Positions 17,989 to 26,766 of a DNA stretch of 64,000 nucleotides are shown piece after piece. A model generated the notes under the pieces. The model saw nothing but the letters and a program-made list of their open reading frames with translations. It was not told where the DNA came from and ran no database searches. The translations under genes and the position numbers were made by a program. The DNA is from Aquimonas sp041395245 (GTDB lineage Bacteria > Pseudomonadota > Gammaproteobacteria > Xanthomonadales > Xanthomonadaceae). Position 1 is the first letter of the stretch. Every line of letters begins with the position of its first letter. The DNA lies in NCBI GenBank assembly GCA_041395245.1, contig JAWLAY010000018.1, forward strand, positions 1-64,000. Reading direction: 5' to 3'.

Positions 17989-18135
17989 GAAAAGGACTCC
18001 GGAAAAAATGGGATGCCGCAGTAGGCGGCGGCGCTAGGATGCGTCATTCGCCGCAAACCTGTCTTGCGCTGAGTCAAGCCGGAAGTCTGATCACTTCAGC
18101 CCTCGACGTGGACCAAACCCGTCACCATGCTCGGC

Positions 18136-18141
18136 TACAAT
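18136..18141 (+). promoter_or_regulatory. -10 element giving a possibly leaderless mtnB mRNA
   Basis: TACAAT is followed by six bases and the ATG of mtnB at 18148. An alternative upstream ATG at 18127 would put this motif inside the coding region. The -35 region is weak. Confidence 0.35.
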
Positions 18142-18147
18142 CGCCGC

Positions 18148-18786
18148 ATGAACAGCCTCACCGATATCGCGCGCCAGCGACTGGCCGCCGCCGCCCTGCA
18201 GATTGTCGAAAACGCGGGAGAACTGGCCGCCAAAGGCTGGACACCCGCAACGTCCAGCAATTTCTCCGTTCGTCTGGACGATCAACTCCTCGCGGTCACG
18301 GTGTCGGGCAAGGACAAGGGCAAGCTCACCGCTGCCGACGTCATGGTGGCCAATCTGAGTGGTGAAGCCGTTGAAACCGAGCAACGTCCCTCCGCCGAAA
18401 CCTTGCTGCACTGCCAGTTGTATGCGCGTTTTCCCGACGTAGGCTGCGTCCTGCACACGCATTCGAGGACCCAGACCGTCGCGTCGCGATTGTTTGCCTG
18501 GCAAGGCCATGTGCGACTGGCAGGAATGGAACTGCTGAAGGCGTTCCGAGGCAATTCCACGCACGAGGCCAGCATCGACCTGCCGATCCTGCCGAACCAT
18601 CAGGACATGCCTGCGCTTGCCGCCCTGATCGAACCCAAACTGGGGGCCCGGCATCTGTTCGGCTATCTGATCGAAGGGCATGGCCTGTACGCCTGGGGGC
18701 GCGACATGGCTGAAGCCCGCCGACACCTTGACGCCTTTGAATTTCTGCTCGCTTGCGAGCTTGACCTGCGGAGACTGCGCGCATGA
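18148..18786 (+). CDS. mtnB: Methylthioribulose-1-phosphate dehydratase
   Basis: Class II aldolase-fold zinc enzyme of the methionine salvage pathway, dehydrating 5-methylthioribulose 1-phosphate. The 212-residue protein shows TPATSSNFSVR, TVSGKDKGKL, the active-site acid in RPSAETLLH and zinc ligands H103 and H105 in VLHTHS. A third metal ligand lies in EGHGLYAWG. Its stop overlaps the mtnD start (ATGA). The first enzyme of the branch, MtnA, is not in the window. Confidence 0.94.
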   Translation: MNSLTDIARQRLAAAALQIVENAGELAAKGWTPATSSNFSVRLDDQLLAVTVSGKDKGKLTAADVMVANLSGEAVETEQRPSAETLLHCQLYARFPDVGCVLHTHSRTQTVASRLFAWQGHVRLAGMELLKAFRGNSTHEASIDLPILPNHQDMPALAALIEPKLGARHLFGYLIEGHGLYAWGRDMAEARRHLDAFEFLLACELDLRRLRA

Positions 18787-19337
18787 GCCAAATCCGGATT
18801 TTTGACCAGACCCGTCCCGACCGCGTGCTTTTCGAAAGCCGCGATCACGCCGAAATCGCGTCGCGCCTAGGCGCATTGGGCGTGCGTTTTGAGCGATGGG
18901 AAGCCGCCCAACCGATTGCACCCGGAGCCTCGCAGGAGGCGGTCATTGCCGCCTACCAGCGTGATATTGATCGACTGATGCAGGAAGAAGGCTACGTCGC
19001 CGTCGACGTGGTGAGTCTGACGCCCGAGCATCCGGATCGCGCGGCGCTGCGTAGCAAATTTCTCAGCGAGCACTCGCACGGCGAGGACGAGGTCCGCTTT
19101 TTCGTCGCGGGCTCGGGCCTGTTCAACCTGCACCCGAACGACAGCGTGTACGAAGTCCTGTGTGAAGCGGGCGATCTGATCAGCGTCCCTGCCAACACAC
19201 GGCATTGGTTTGACATGAGCGCCGAGCCCTACTTCGTGGCGATCCGTCTGTTCAACAATCCACAAGGCTGGGTCGCCAACTTCACCGGCGATGTGATCGC
19301 CGAGCAGTTCCCACGTTACGAACGCAAGGCGGCCTGA
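18783..19337 (+). CDS. mtnD: Acireductone dioxygenase
   Basis: Cupin metalloenzyme of 184 residues that oxidises the acireductone of methionine salvage. The Fe form yields the 2-oxo precursor of methionine; the Ni form yields off-pathway products. Metal ligands are H97, H99 and E103 in EHSHGEDEVRFF, and H141 in NTRHWFDM. The start overlaps mtnB by four bases, and its stop is immediately followed by the GTG of mtnC, so the three are translated as a coupled unit. Confidence 0.96.
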   Translation: MSQIRIFDQTRPDRVLFESRDHAEIASRLGALGVRFERWEAAQPIAPGASQEAVIAAYQRDIDRLMQEEGYVAVDVVSLTPEHPDRAALRSKFLSEHSHGEDEVRFFVAGSGLFNLHPNDSVYEVLCEAGDLISVPANTRHWFDMSAEPYFVAIRLFNNPQGWVANFTGDVIAEQFPRYERKAA

Positions 19338-20060
19338 GTGAGTCGTCTCCACACATCCGTCGTACTCACCGACATCGAAGGGACAACCAGTTCGATTTCC
19401 TTCGTGAAAGAAGTCCTGTTTCCCTACGCTCGTCGGGCGCTGCCCGCGTTTATCAAGTCGCGAGGCCGCGATCCCGAAGTCATGCGCTGGCTGGACAGCG
19501 TGGCTTCCGAGATCGGTGTCAGCGGTCCGGACGCCTGCATTGCCGAGGTTCTGCAGGGCTGGATCGACGAAGACCGCAAGCACACGGCGCTGAAGGCCTT
19601 GCAAGGAATGATCTGGCAGGCAGGCTACGAAAACCGCGACTTCACCGCGCATGTCTATCCGGATGCCGTCGTGGCGCTGCAGCAGTGGCACGCAGCGGGC
19701 ATTCCACTGTTCGTTTACTCGTCGGGGTCCGTCGCAGCGCAGACGCTGTTTTTCGGTCATACCGCTGCCGGTGACTTGCGCCCGTTGTTCTCGGGGCATT
19801 TCGATACGGAGATCGGTGGCAAGCGTGAAACCGGAAGCTATCAGCGCATTGCCTCGCAGATCGGAATTCCGCCCGGCGAGATCCTTTTTCTCTCCGATAT
19901 CGTCGAAGAACTGGATGCGGCGCGTGATGCCGGTCTGCAGACCTTGCTGATCGACCGTCGCGACGATTACCCGCAGTCACGCATCGGCTCCGAGTCGCAT
20001 GGCCACCCGCGTGAAACCTCGTTCGCGGCCATCGAGCTGCACAAGGCAAGCAAGGCCTGA
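19338..20060 (+). CDS. mtnC: Acireductone synthase (enolase-phosphatase E1)
   Basis: HAD-superfamily bifunctional enzyme of 240 residues that enolises and then dephosphorylates the MtnB product to give the acireductone used by MtnD. The HAD nucleophile motif VVLTDIEGTTSS has D12 and E14. VYSSGSVAAQ is motif II, the conserved Lys lies in GGKRETGSY, and LFLSDIVEELDAA is motif IV. It starts with GTG directly after the mtnD stop. Gene order mtnB-mtnD-mtnC matches the biochemical branch. Confidence 0.96.
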   Translation: MSRLHTSVVLTDIEGTTSSISFVKEVLFPYARRALPAFIKSRGRDPEVMRWLDSVASEIGVSGPDACIAEVLQGWIDEDRKHTALKALQGMIWQAGYENRDFTAHVYPDAVVALQQWHAAGIPLFVYSSGSVAAQTLFFGHTAAGDLRPLFSGHFDTEIGGKRETGSYQRIASQIGIPPGEILFLSDIVEELDAARDAGLQTLLIDRRDDYPQSRIGSESHGHPRETSFAAIELHKASKA

Positions 20061-20112
20061 CGGAGTTGCTGCATCGAGCCCTGCGCTTCCTTCTCCGACA
20101 GGATGTCCGTTG

Positions 20113-21480
20113 ATGACGAATGCACCTTGGCTGGTGATCGGCAACGCGCTGCAACTGGCCTTTCTGCGCAGAGGAAAGCGTGCAGTGCTTGGGTCCACCG
20201 CGCTGATTGTCGCGGTCGTTGCCCACGTCACGCTCGAAGCCTGGCTGTCATGGAATGCGCTGATCGCTCCGCGGGAGTTCTACTGGCCGCATGCCATCGT
20301 GATTTTGGGCGGCTTCGCGCTGCTGTGGCTCAGCGGATGGCTTGCCGCAGGCGCGCTTGGTCGCCCCGCCTTGTCGTGGACCTTGGCGGGATATTCGGCG
20401 CTTGCGCTGTTCCCCCTGCGTCTGGGTCTAAGTTTGGCACTGACGGAATCACCCGAAACGGTGGTCGACTGGGGTTTCAGCCTGCTTGAGCCCGCCGCGC
20501 TCAACCCGGTTGCGCGCCATGACTCGTTGTGGCTTGTGCTGGCCGCCGTCTATGCGCTGTTAGTGCTTCGCCAATTGCTGCGTTGGTTGGCGAGGGATGA
20601 CAGCAGTCGTCACCGTTGGATTGCCACTGCCTGCCTTTCCAGCGGGTTGCTGATCGGGTTTGATGCGTCGCGTTTCAGCACGTTCTGGTATCCACCGTGG
20701 GATGCGGAGACGGCGTCGAACTTTGACGCCGAGGCGGTGATGTATGCGCAACCCGAATTGATGCGCCACGCGTTGACGACGCTGGCCCCGCAAACACCCG
20801 GCAAGCAGGACGTGTATGTACTTGCGTTCGGCGGCGACGGTGCCGAAAACGTGTTCCGCAACGAAGTTGAACTGGCGACCGAACGGTTCAACCAGGTTTT
20901 CGCCAGTGGTGGACGCACGCTGGCACTGATCAATCATCCCGACCGCGTTCTGACCACTCCTCTGGCCACCCGCACGAATCTGTCGATTGCCTTGCAGTGG
21001 CTCGGGCGCTGGATGGACCCGACCGAGGATCTGTTGATCCTGTTCATGACCAGCCACGGCAGCGAGGACCCCAGCATTCACGTGGCGATGGACCCCTTGC
21101 CACTGAATCCGATCACGCCGGACGACCTGAAACAAATGCTCGACGAATCCGGAATCCGCTGGAAAATCGCGATCATCTCGGCGTGCTACTCAGGCGCATT
21201 TCTGCCCAGCCTGCAGTCGTCAGACAGCCTCGTCATCACCGCATCCCGGGCGGACCGGACCTCGTTCGGTTGCGGCAGCGATGCCGACTACACCTATTTC
21301 GGCCGCGCGTTTCTCAAGGACGCATTCGGGCAGTTTCCGGACTGGTCATCCACCTTTGCCGCAGCGCAAGAGAGCATTCTCCGGCAAGAACGCGCCGAAG
21401 GACTGGAAGCGTCGGAGCCCCAGTTTTCACTGGGCTCGGCAATCAAGACCCGACTCCCGGCACCCCAAGTCAGGCCGTAA
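20113..21480 (+). CDS. Membrane-anchored C13 family (legumain/caspase-like) peptidase
   Basis: A 455-residue protein with about five hydrophobic segments in the first half (roughly residues 20-40, 55-80, 90-115, 135-155 and 170-190). A soluble domain of the peptidase C13 clan follows. It begins QDVYVLAFGGDGAENVF. The catalytic pair appears as H315 in MTSHGSEDP and C358 in IISACYSGAFLPSL, with ASRADRTSFGCG after it. The fold is that of legumain and caspases; the substrate is unknown. It starts 52 bases after mtnC on the same strand and is probably co-transcribed. The ATG at 20113 is preceded by only a weak ribosome site. Confidence 0.82.
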   Translation: MTNAPWLVIGNALQLAFLRRGKRAVLGSTALIVAVVAHVTLEAWLSWNALIAPREFYWPHAIVILGGFALLWLSGWLAAGALGRPALSWTLAGYSALALFPLRLGLSLALTESPETVVDWGFSLLEPAALNPVARHDSLWLVLAAVYALLVLRQLLRWLARDDSSRHRWIATACLSSGLLIGFDASRFSTFWYPPWDAETASNFDAEAVMYAQPELMRHALTTLAPQTPGKQDVYVLAFGGDGAENVFRNEVELATERFNQVFASGGRTLALINHPDRVLTTPLATRTNLSIALQWLGRWMDPTEDLLILFMTSHGSEDPSIHVAMDPLPLNPITPDDLKQMLDESGIRWKIAIISACYSGAFLPSLQSSDSLVITASRADRTSFGCGSDADYTYFGRAFLKDAFGQFPDWSSTFAAAQESILRQERAEGLEASEPQFSLGSAIKTRLPAPQVRP

Positions 21481-21663
21481 CCGTCGACACAGGAAGTGAT
21501 CGTCGGATGGCCCTCCTCTCGCTGGCTCGCGCGCATCGTTCGACCTTCGGCGAAGCTGCCTCGTTTCACCCGCATGGTAGACTTCGCGCCGGATTTGCGC
21601 ACTGCGTCATGACCCGGCAGTCGGGCTTACCCAGTGCTCCCCTCGTCCCCGCAGGATCACCCC

Positions 21664-22863
21664 ATGCCAACGCTTGCCCAGCGCATGAGTCGCGCCAAAC
21701 CCAGCGCGATCATGCAGATCGCCGAGAAAGCCCGCAAACTGAAAGCCGAAGGTCGCGACATCATCAGTTTTTCGATTGGTGTCCCCAACTTCCTGCCCGG
21801 CGCGCATGTCTACGAAGCAGCCAAGGCGGCCATCGACAAGGATAGCGGGCAGTACGGCAGCAACCGTGGGCCGGACGCGCTACTCGACGCCTTCCTCAAT
21901 CATATCGAAGCGGCCGGTTTCCACGGCTACCAGCGCAAGCATTGCGCGGTCGGTGTCGGTGCCAAGCACATGCTTTACAACCTTGCCGAGGCGCTGTTGG
22001 ATCCGGGCGATGAAATCGCCTTTCCAGCCCCCTACTGGACGACGTACATGGACATTGCCGACATCGTCGGCGCACGCGTCCGCGTGCTTCCCTGTCCAGC
22101 CAGTCAGCACTACAAACTCACTGCAGCACAACTTGACGAAGCGCTTTCGCACAAGCCGAAAGTGTTCCTGTTCAATAATCCGTCGAACCCGACCGGCATG
22201 GTCTACACGCGGGATGAGATCGCCGCGCTGGCTGATGTGATCGCCAAGCACCCGGATACCTGGGTAATCACCGACGACATCTATCACCGGATGGTGTTTG
22301 GCGAGTTGAAGTACCACAACTTCCTGCACTTCCGACCTGACCTCGCGGATCGGGTGATCTTCGTCGACTCGCTGTCCAAGACCTATGGCATGCCGGGTTG
22401 GCGAGTCGGCTTCATCGCGGGTCCCGAAGTCATCGCGCAAGCCATGGTGACGCTGAACTCCAACCATATCACCAACATTCCGGAAGTGGCGGTGGCGGCG
22501 GCGATCGCCGCACTTTCCGGTCCACAGGATGTGCCCGCACAGAAAGTCGGTGAGTTTGAGCGCACGCGTGATCAGGTGCTGGCCGCCATGTCGGCCATTC
22601 CCGGCGTGGTGTGTCCTCGACCGGAAGGTGCCTTTTACGTGTTCCCCGATATCTCCTGCGCGTTCGGCAAGGCCCACAATGACCAACCGATTCGCAATGA
22701 TGTGGAATTCTGTGCTGTCCTGCTGGAGGCCAAGGGGGTGGCCTGTGTTCCCGGCTCAGCATTTGGTGAACCGCGCGCCATGCGCATCTCCTACACCTGC
22801 CCGCCTGCGCAATTGCCGGAGGGAATGGCACGCATCCAGCAGTTCTTCGCTGAGCTGACCTGA
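21664..22863 (+). CDS. Pyridoxal-phosphate aminotransferase, aspartate aminotransferase type (class I)
   Basis: A 399-residue fold-type I aminotransferase. It opens with the subfamily pattern AQRMSRAKPSAIMQIAEKA. The PLP lysine is K239 in DSLSKTYGMPGWRVGF, FNNPSNPTGMVY binds the cofactor, and a C-terminal MRISY carries the carboxylate-binding Arg. It is of the non-E. coli (Ib/Ig) aspartate aminotransferase branch, so aspartate is likely, but other amino acids are possible. The ATG at 21664 has AGGA upstream. The stop overlaps the next start (TGATG). With mdh two genes downstream, it could link oxaloacetate and aspartate. Confidence 0.9.
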   Translation: MPTLAQRMSRAKPSAIMQIAEKARKLKAEGRDIISFSIGVPNFLPGAHVYEAAKAAIDKDSGQYGSNRGPDALLDAFLNHIEAAGFHGYQRKHCAVGVGAKHMLYNLAEALLDPGDEIAFPAPYWTTYMDIADIVGARVRVLPCPASQHYKLTAAQLDEALSHKPKVFLFNNPSNPTGMVYTRDEIAALADVIAKHPDTWVITDDIYHRMVFGELKYHNFLHFRPDLADRVIFVDSLSKTYGMPGWRVGFIAGPEVIAQAMVTLNSNHITNIPEVAVAAAIAALSGPQDVPAQKVGEFERTRDQVLAAMSAIPGVVCPRPEGAFYVFPDISCAFGKAHNDQPIRNDVEFCAVLLEAKGVACVPGSAFGEPRAMRISYTCPPAQLPEGMARIQQFFAELT

Positions 22864-23234
22864 TGCGTCTCGCCCTGCTACTTCTGCTGTGTCTGCTGAA
22901 CGCCTCCGTCAGCGCGCAGGATTTCTTCTCGCAGACTCCCAAGGACACGGCCATCACCGCGGATGATCCGGTGCCCGCTGACTTCCGTCGGCAGCTGCCG
23001 CAACCGCGAGTCGTCGTGCTTGGTGCCGAATGGTGCGATTACTGCAAGGTATTGCACCACCGTCTGGATGAAGAAGGCATCGACTACCTCAGTCTCGACA
23101 TCGAGACCAATCCGCTGGGCAAATCGCTGCGCGCCTTGTTCCCAGGGGGCGATTTCGTGCCCGTCACCGTCATCGGGGATGGCGTCGTTTTCGGCGCTGA
23201 CCCAGACCGCATCATTGCTCTGGCAAGGCAATGA
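22863..23234 (+). CDS. Exported glutaredoxin-like protein
   Basis: A 123-residue precursor with a signal peptide (Leu-rich core, probable cleavage after ASVSA, residue 18) and a thioredoxin-fold domain bearing the redox motif WCDYCK (C58, C61) and the cis-Pro loop FVPVTVIG. This fits a periplasmic or membrane-bound glutaredoxin-type protein; its partner is unknown. It overlaps the aminotransferase stop by one base and precedes mdh by 34 bases. A glutaredoxin in the periplasm is unusual because glutathione is mainly cytoplasmic, so a thiol reductase or isomerase role is equally possible. Confidence 0.8.
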   Translation: MRLALLLLLCLLNASVSAQDFFSQTPKDTAITADDPVPADFRRQLPQPRVVVLGAEWCDYCKVLHHRLDEEGIDYLSLDIETNPLGKSLRALFPGGDFVPVTVIGDGVVFGADPDRIIALARQ

Positions 23235-23268
23235 GCTTCCACATCTGCCCTCGTCATTGGAGTTGAAC

Positions 23269-24255
23269 ATGAAGAACCCCGTTCGCGTTGCTGTCACCGG
23301 TGCAGCCGGCCAGATCGGCTACTCCCTGCTGTTCCGAATTGCCTCGGGCGAAATGCTGGGCAAGGATCAGCCGGTCATTCTGCAGATGCTGGAACTGCCG
23401 ATGGAGAAGGCCCAGGCGGCGTTGAAGGGCGTGATGATGGAACTGGAAGATTGTGCGTTCCCGTTGCTGGCAGGCATGGTGGGAACCGACGATCCCGAGG
23501 TGGCATTCAAGGATGCGGACGTGGCGCTGCTGGTCGGCGCGATGCCGCGCGGTCCGGGCATGGAACGCAAGGATCTGCTGCTGAAGAACGCGGAAATCTT
23601 CACCGTACAGGGCAAGGCGTTGAACAAGGTCGCCAGCCGCAATGTGAAGGTTCTGGTGGTCGGCAATCCCGCCAACACCAATGCCTACATCGCGATGAAA
23701 TCCGCGCCTGACCTCGATCCGAACAACTTTACGGCCATGCTGCGACTGGATCACAACCGCGCGCTCAGCCAGCTCGCTGGCAAAGCCGGTGTCGCGGTGG
23801 CCGATATCGAAAAACTGATCGTGTGGGGCAACCACAGCCCCACCATGTACCCGGACTACCGATTTGCCACGGTCGCGGGCTCCTCGTTGAAGGACAAGAT
23901 CGCTGACGAAGCATGGAATCGCGACACCTTCATTCCGAAGGTGGGCAAGCGCGGGGCAGCCATCATCGAAGCGCGTGGCCTGTCGTCCGCGGCATCTGCG
24001 GCCAACGCCGCCATCGATCATGTTCGCGACTGGGTGCTCGGCACCGCAGGCAAGTGGGTGACGATGGGCATCCCCTCGGATGGAAGCTATGGCATTCCCA
24101 AAGATGTGATGTTCGGTTACCCGGTCGTCTGCAAGGATGGCAAGTACGAAATCGTGCAGGGACTTGAAGTTGACGAGTTCTCGCGCGAGCGCATCAACTT
24201 CACGCTCAACGAGCTGGAAGAAGAGCGCGCGGGCGTCGCACACCTGTTGGGCTGA
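23269..24255 (+). CDS. mdh: Malate dehydrogenase
   Basis: NAD-dependent malate/oxaloacetate oxidoreductase of the TCA cycle, 328 residues. It shows the Rossmann motif VTGAAGQIGYSLLFRIA, substrate loop VGAMPRGPGMERKDLL, VVGNPANTNAYI, and catalytic H189 in GNHSPTMYPDY. Sequence and length match the homodimeric cytosolic-type group common in Xanthomonadales and Burkholderiales. The ATG at 23269 follows the exported glutaredoxin-like gene; a longer in-frame reading from 22963 lies within that gene and is rejected. Confidence 0.96.
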   Translation: MKNPVRVAVTGAAGQIGYSLLFRIASGEMLGKDQPVILQMLELPMEKAQAALKGVMMELEDCAFPLLAGMVGTDDPEVAFKDADVALLVGAMPRGPGMERKDLLLKNAEIFTVQGKALNKVASRNVKVLVVGNPANTNAYIAMKSAPDLDPNNFTAMLRLDHNRALSQLAGKAGVAVADIEKLIVWGNHSPTMYPDYRFATVAGSSLKDKIADEAWNRDTFIPKVGKRGAAIIEARGLSSAASAANAAIDHVRDWVLGTAGKWVTMGIPSDGSYGIPKDVMFGYPVVCKDGKYEIVQGLEVDEFSRERINFTLNELEEERAGVAHLLG

Positions 24256-24337
24256 ACGACTCCATCTCGCTGAGCGCACCGAGGGCGGCCAACTGTCCTC
24301 GGTGCTTCAGGCATCCGTGCCTGCACGTTTCAAAGCG

Positions 24338-24367
24338 CTGACCAAAGTTCAGCTTGCGTGCGACAAT
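24338..24367 (+). promoter_or_regulatory. Candidate promoter for the small gene at 24401
   Basis: CTGACC (24338-24343) and GACAAT (24362-24367) are separated by 18 bases and each matches four of six consensus positions. A start near 24374 would leave a leader of about 27 bases. Confidence 0.35.
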
Positions 24368-24400
24368 GCGCATCCCCTAACCATTATCAGGATCAAGCCC

Positions 24401-24472
24401 ATGAAACTCGCCCGTCTTCGCCGCCGCCGCAACCGCTTGCGCAGCAACCTGCAGTCGCGCGGCAAGCTGTAA
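24401..24472 (+). CDS. Possible 23-residue Arg-rich peptide
   Basis: The frame reads MKLARLRRRRNRLRSN and ends LQSRGKL: eight Arg and two Lys in 23 residues, no acidic residue. CAGGA lies eight bases before the ATG. A candidate promoter stands upstream, and a strong terminator ends about 55-90 bases downstream, so the segment could be a transcription unit of roughly 190 bases between mdh and pnp. Such a composition fits RNA or ribosome contact or a leader peptide, but I do not recognise the family. It could equally be a chance frame in a small RNA. Confidence 0.4.
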   Translation: MKLARLRRRRNRLRSNLQSRGKL

Positions 24473-24526
24473 TCACGCGCACCGCAGTCTTGATTGAAGT
24501 CGGGCCAGTACACGGCTTCATTTCAA

Positions 24527-24564
24527 CAACAAAAAAGGCGAGCCGAGGCTCGCCTTTTTTGTTG
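24527..24564. terminator. Bidirectional intrinsic terminator between mdh/small gene and pnp
   Basis: An 18-base inverted repeat with core GGCGAGCC/GGCTCGCC is flanked by A6 on the left and T6 on the right. It serves the plus-strand genes ending before it and the minus-strand pnp, whose stop is at 24581. Confidence 0.92.
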
Positions 24565-24580
24565 TCTCGGCAGCGGACGA

Positions 24581-26683
24581 TTACTCGCCAGCCGCGTCTT
24601 CCAGTACAGCCTTGATCGACAGACGAATCCGTCCCTGCTTGTCGACTTCCAGCACCTTGACCTTGACGATATCGCCTTCCTTGAGCTTGTCGGACACCTT
24701 CTCGACGCGCTCGTTGGAGATCTGCGAAACGTGGACCAGACCGTCCTTGCCAGGAGCGATGGTAACGAAGGCACCAAAGTCCATCAGCTTGGCGACCTTG
24801 CCTTCGTAGATGCGGCCCGGCTCGACGTCCGAAGTAATCTGCTCGATTCGCGCCTTGGCGGCTTCACCGGCCGCGCGATTGACCGACGCAATGACGATCG
24901 TGCCGTCGTCCTGGATGTCGATCTGCGTTCCGGTTTCCTTAGTGATGGCCTGAATCGTTGCACCACCTTTGCCGATCACTTCGCGGATCTTGTCCGGGTG
25001 AATCTTGATGGTCAACAGACGCGGGGCATACTCGGACATCTGCTCACGCGGTGCACTGATGGCCTTGGCCATCTCACCCAGAATGTGCAGACGGCCTTGC
25101 TTGGCCTGAGCCAGAGCGGCCTTCATGATCTCCTCGGTGATACCGTCGATCTTGATGTCCATCTGCAACGCAGAGATGCCACCTTCGGTTCCGGCGACCT
25201 TGAAGTCCATATCGCCGAGATGATCCTCATCGCCGAGGATGTCTGACAACACGGCAAAGTTGCTGCCTTCCTTGATGAGCCCCATGGCGATACCGGCGAC
25301 CGGCGCCTTGATCGGCACACCCGCATCCATCAGCGCCAGAGAGGAGCCACACACCGACGCCATCGAGGAGGAACCGTTCGACTCGGTAATCTCCGAGACC
25401 ACGCGAATGGTGTAAGGGAAGCTCTCCATTGCAGGCATCACTGCCTGCACGCCGCGCCGCGCCAGACGGCCATGGCCGATTTCGCGACGTTTCGGGCCCA
25501 TCATCCGACCCGCTTCACCCACTGAATAGGGCGGGAAGTTGTAGTGGAACAGGAAGTGATCCTTGCTCTCACCCTCCACCGCATCAATGACCTGACCGTC
25601 GCGCGCGGTTCCCAAGGTGGTCACCACGATGGCCTGCGTCTCACCACGGGTGAACATGGCAGAACCATGCGTGCGCGGCAGAACACTGGTCTTGACACTG
25701 ATCGGACGCACGGTGACCAGATCACGGCCATCGATGCGGGTTCGCGTGGTCAGGACGGAATCGCGCATCGTGCGGTATTCCAGCTCACCAAACTCCTTGG
25801 ACAGATCGCCAGCCGCCCAACCGTTGGCTTCCGCCTGGGGCTTCAGCGATTCCAGCACATCCTTCTTCAAAGCCGAGATGGCATCACGGCGCGCCAGCTT
25901 GTCGCGGATCTGGAACGCCTCGGCCAGACGCCCACCAATGGCGGACGTGAGAGCATCGATCAGCGCGGTGTTCTTCGCTGGCGCGCTCCAGTTCCAGGGT
26001 GTCACACCCACTTCAGCCGCGAATTCGTTGATCGCGTTGATGACGGCCTGCAACTGCTGATGACCGAACATCACCGCGCCCAGCATGACGTCTTCCGAAA
26101 GCTCCTTGGCTTCGGACTCGACCATCAGGACGGCATTGGCGGTACCGGCGACCACCAACTCGAGGTCTGACGTCACCAGTTCGGTGGCGCTCGGATTGAG
26201 GATGTACGCGCCATTCGCGTAACCGACCTTGGCTGCGCCGATCGGACCATTGAACGGAATACCGGACAGTGCCAGCGCCGCCGAGGCACCGATCATTGCC
26301 GGAATGTCGCCCTGGATCTCCGGGTTCAGCGACATCAACGTGGCGATCACCTGCACTTCGTTGCGGAACTCTTCCGGGAACAGCGGGCGGATCGGGCGAT
26401 CAATGAGTCGCGAAACCAAGGTCTCGCGCTCGGTCTGGCGACCTTCGCGCTTGAAGAATCCGCCGGGAATTCGGCCACCGGCATAGAACTTCTCGATGTA
26501 GTCCACCGTGAGGGGGAAGAAGTCCATGCCTTCTTTGGCGTTCTTGTTGCCAACGGCAGTCACCAGCACCACGGTGTCATCCATCTTGACGACCACCGCA
26601 CCACCGGCCTGACGAGCTACTTCGCCGGTTTCCAGGGTGACTTGATGACGACCGTATTGAAACGTCTTGCTTACTTTTGCCAC
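24581..26683 (-). CDS. pnp: Polyribonucleotide nucleotidyltransferase (PNPase)
   Basis: Phosphorolytic 3'-5' exoribonuclease of 700 residues, a core of the RNA degradosome. Two RNase PH-like domains are visible (FKREGRQTERETLVSRLIDR in the first; SMASVCGSSLALMDAG in the second). A KH domain (KIREVIGKGGATIQ) and a C-terminal S1 domain (VAKLMDFGAFVTIAPGKDG) follow. The GTG at 26683 has AAGGAA upstream and gives the family N-terminus VAKVSKTFQYG; an upstream start at 26734 would extend it by 17 residues. It follows rpsO, the conserved arrangement. Confidence 0.97.
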   Translation of the reverse strand: MAKVSKTFQYGRHQVTLETGEVARQAGGAVVVKMDDTVVLVTAVGNKNAKEGMDFFPLTVDYIEKFYAGGRIPGGFFKREGRQTERETLVSRLIDRPIRPLFPEEFRNEVQVIATLMSLNPEIQGDIPAMIGASAALALSGIPFNGPIGAAKVGYANGAYILNPSATELVTSDLELVVAGTANAVLMVESEAKELSEDVMLGAVMFGHQQLQAVINAINEFAAEVGVTPWNWSAPAKNTALIDALTSAIGGRLAEAFQIRDKLARRDAISALKKDVLESLKPQAEANGWAAGDLSKEFGELEYRTMRDSVLTTRTRIDGRDLVTVRPISVKTSVLPRTHGSAMFTRGETQAIVVTTLGTARDGQVIDAVEGESKDHFLFHYNFPPYSVGEAGRMMGPKRREIGHGRLARRGVQAVMPAMESFPYTIRVVSEITESNGSSSMASVCGSSLALMDAGVPIKAPVAGIAMGLIKEGSNFAVLSDILGDEDHLGDMDFKVAGTEGGISALQMDIKIDGITEEIMKAALAQAKQGRLHILGEMAKAISAPREQMSEYAPRLLTIKIHPDKIREVIGKGGATIQAITKETGTQIDIQDDGTIVIASVNRAAGEAAKARIEQITSDVEPGRIYEGKVAKLMDFGAFVTIAPGKDGLVHVSQISNERVEKVSDKLKEGDIVKVKVLEVDKQGRIRLSIKAVLEDAAGE

Positions 26684-26766
26684 GGGGGATTCCTTTTCAA
26701 TTCGCCCAACTACGCCTACGTATGCTTGAAACACGCGCTCGCCGAATTTTCTTCATCCGAACGCAA

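Noticed and set aside
22963..23268. Longer mdh with a 102-residue N-terminal extension
   Set aside because: The extension is the wrong frame of the exported glutaredoxin-like gene; Mdh homology starts at 23269.
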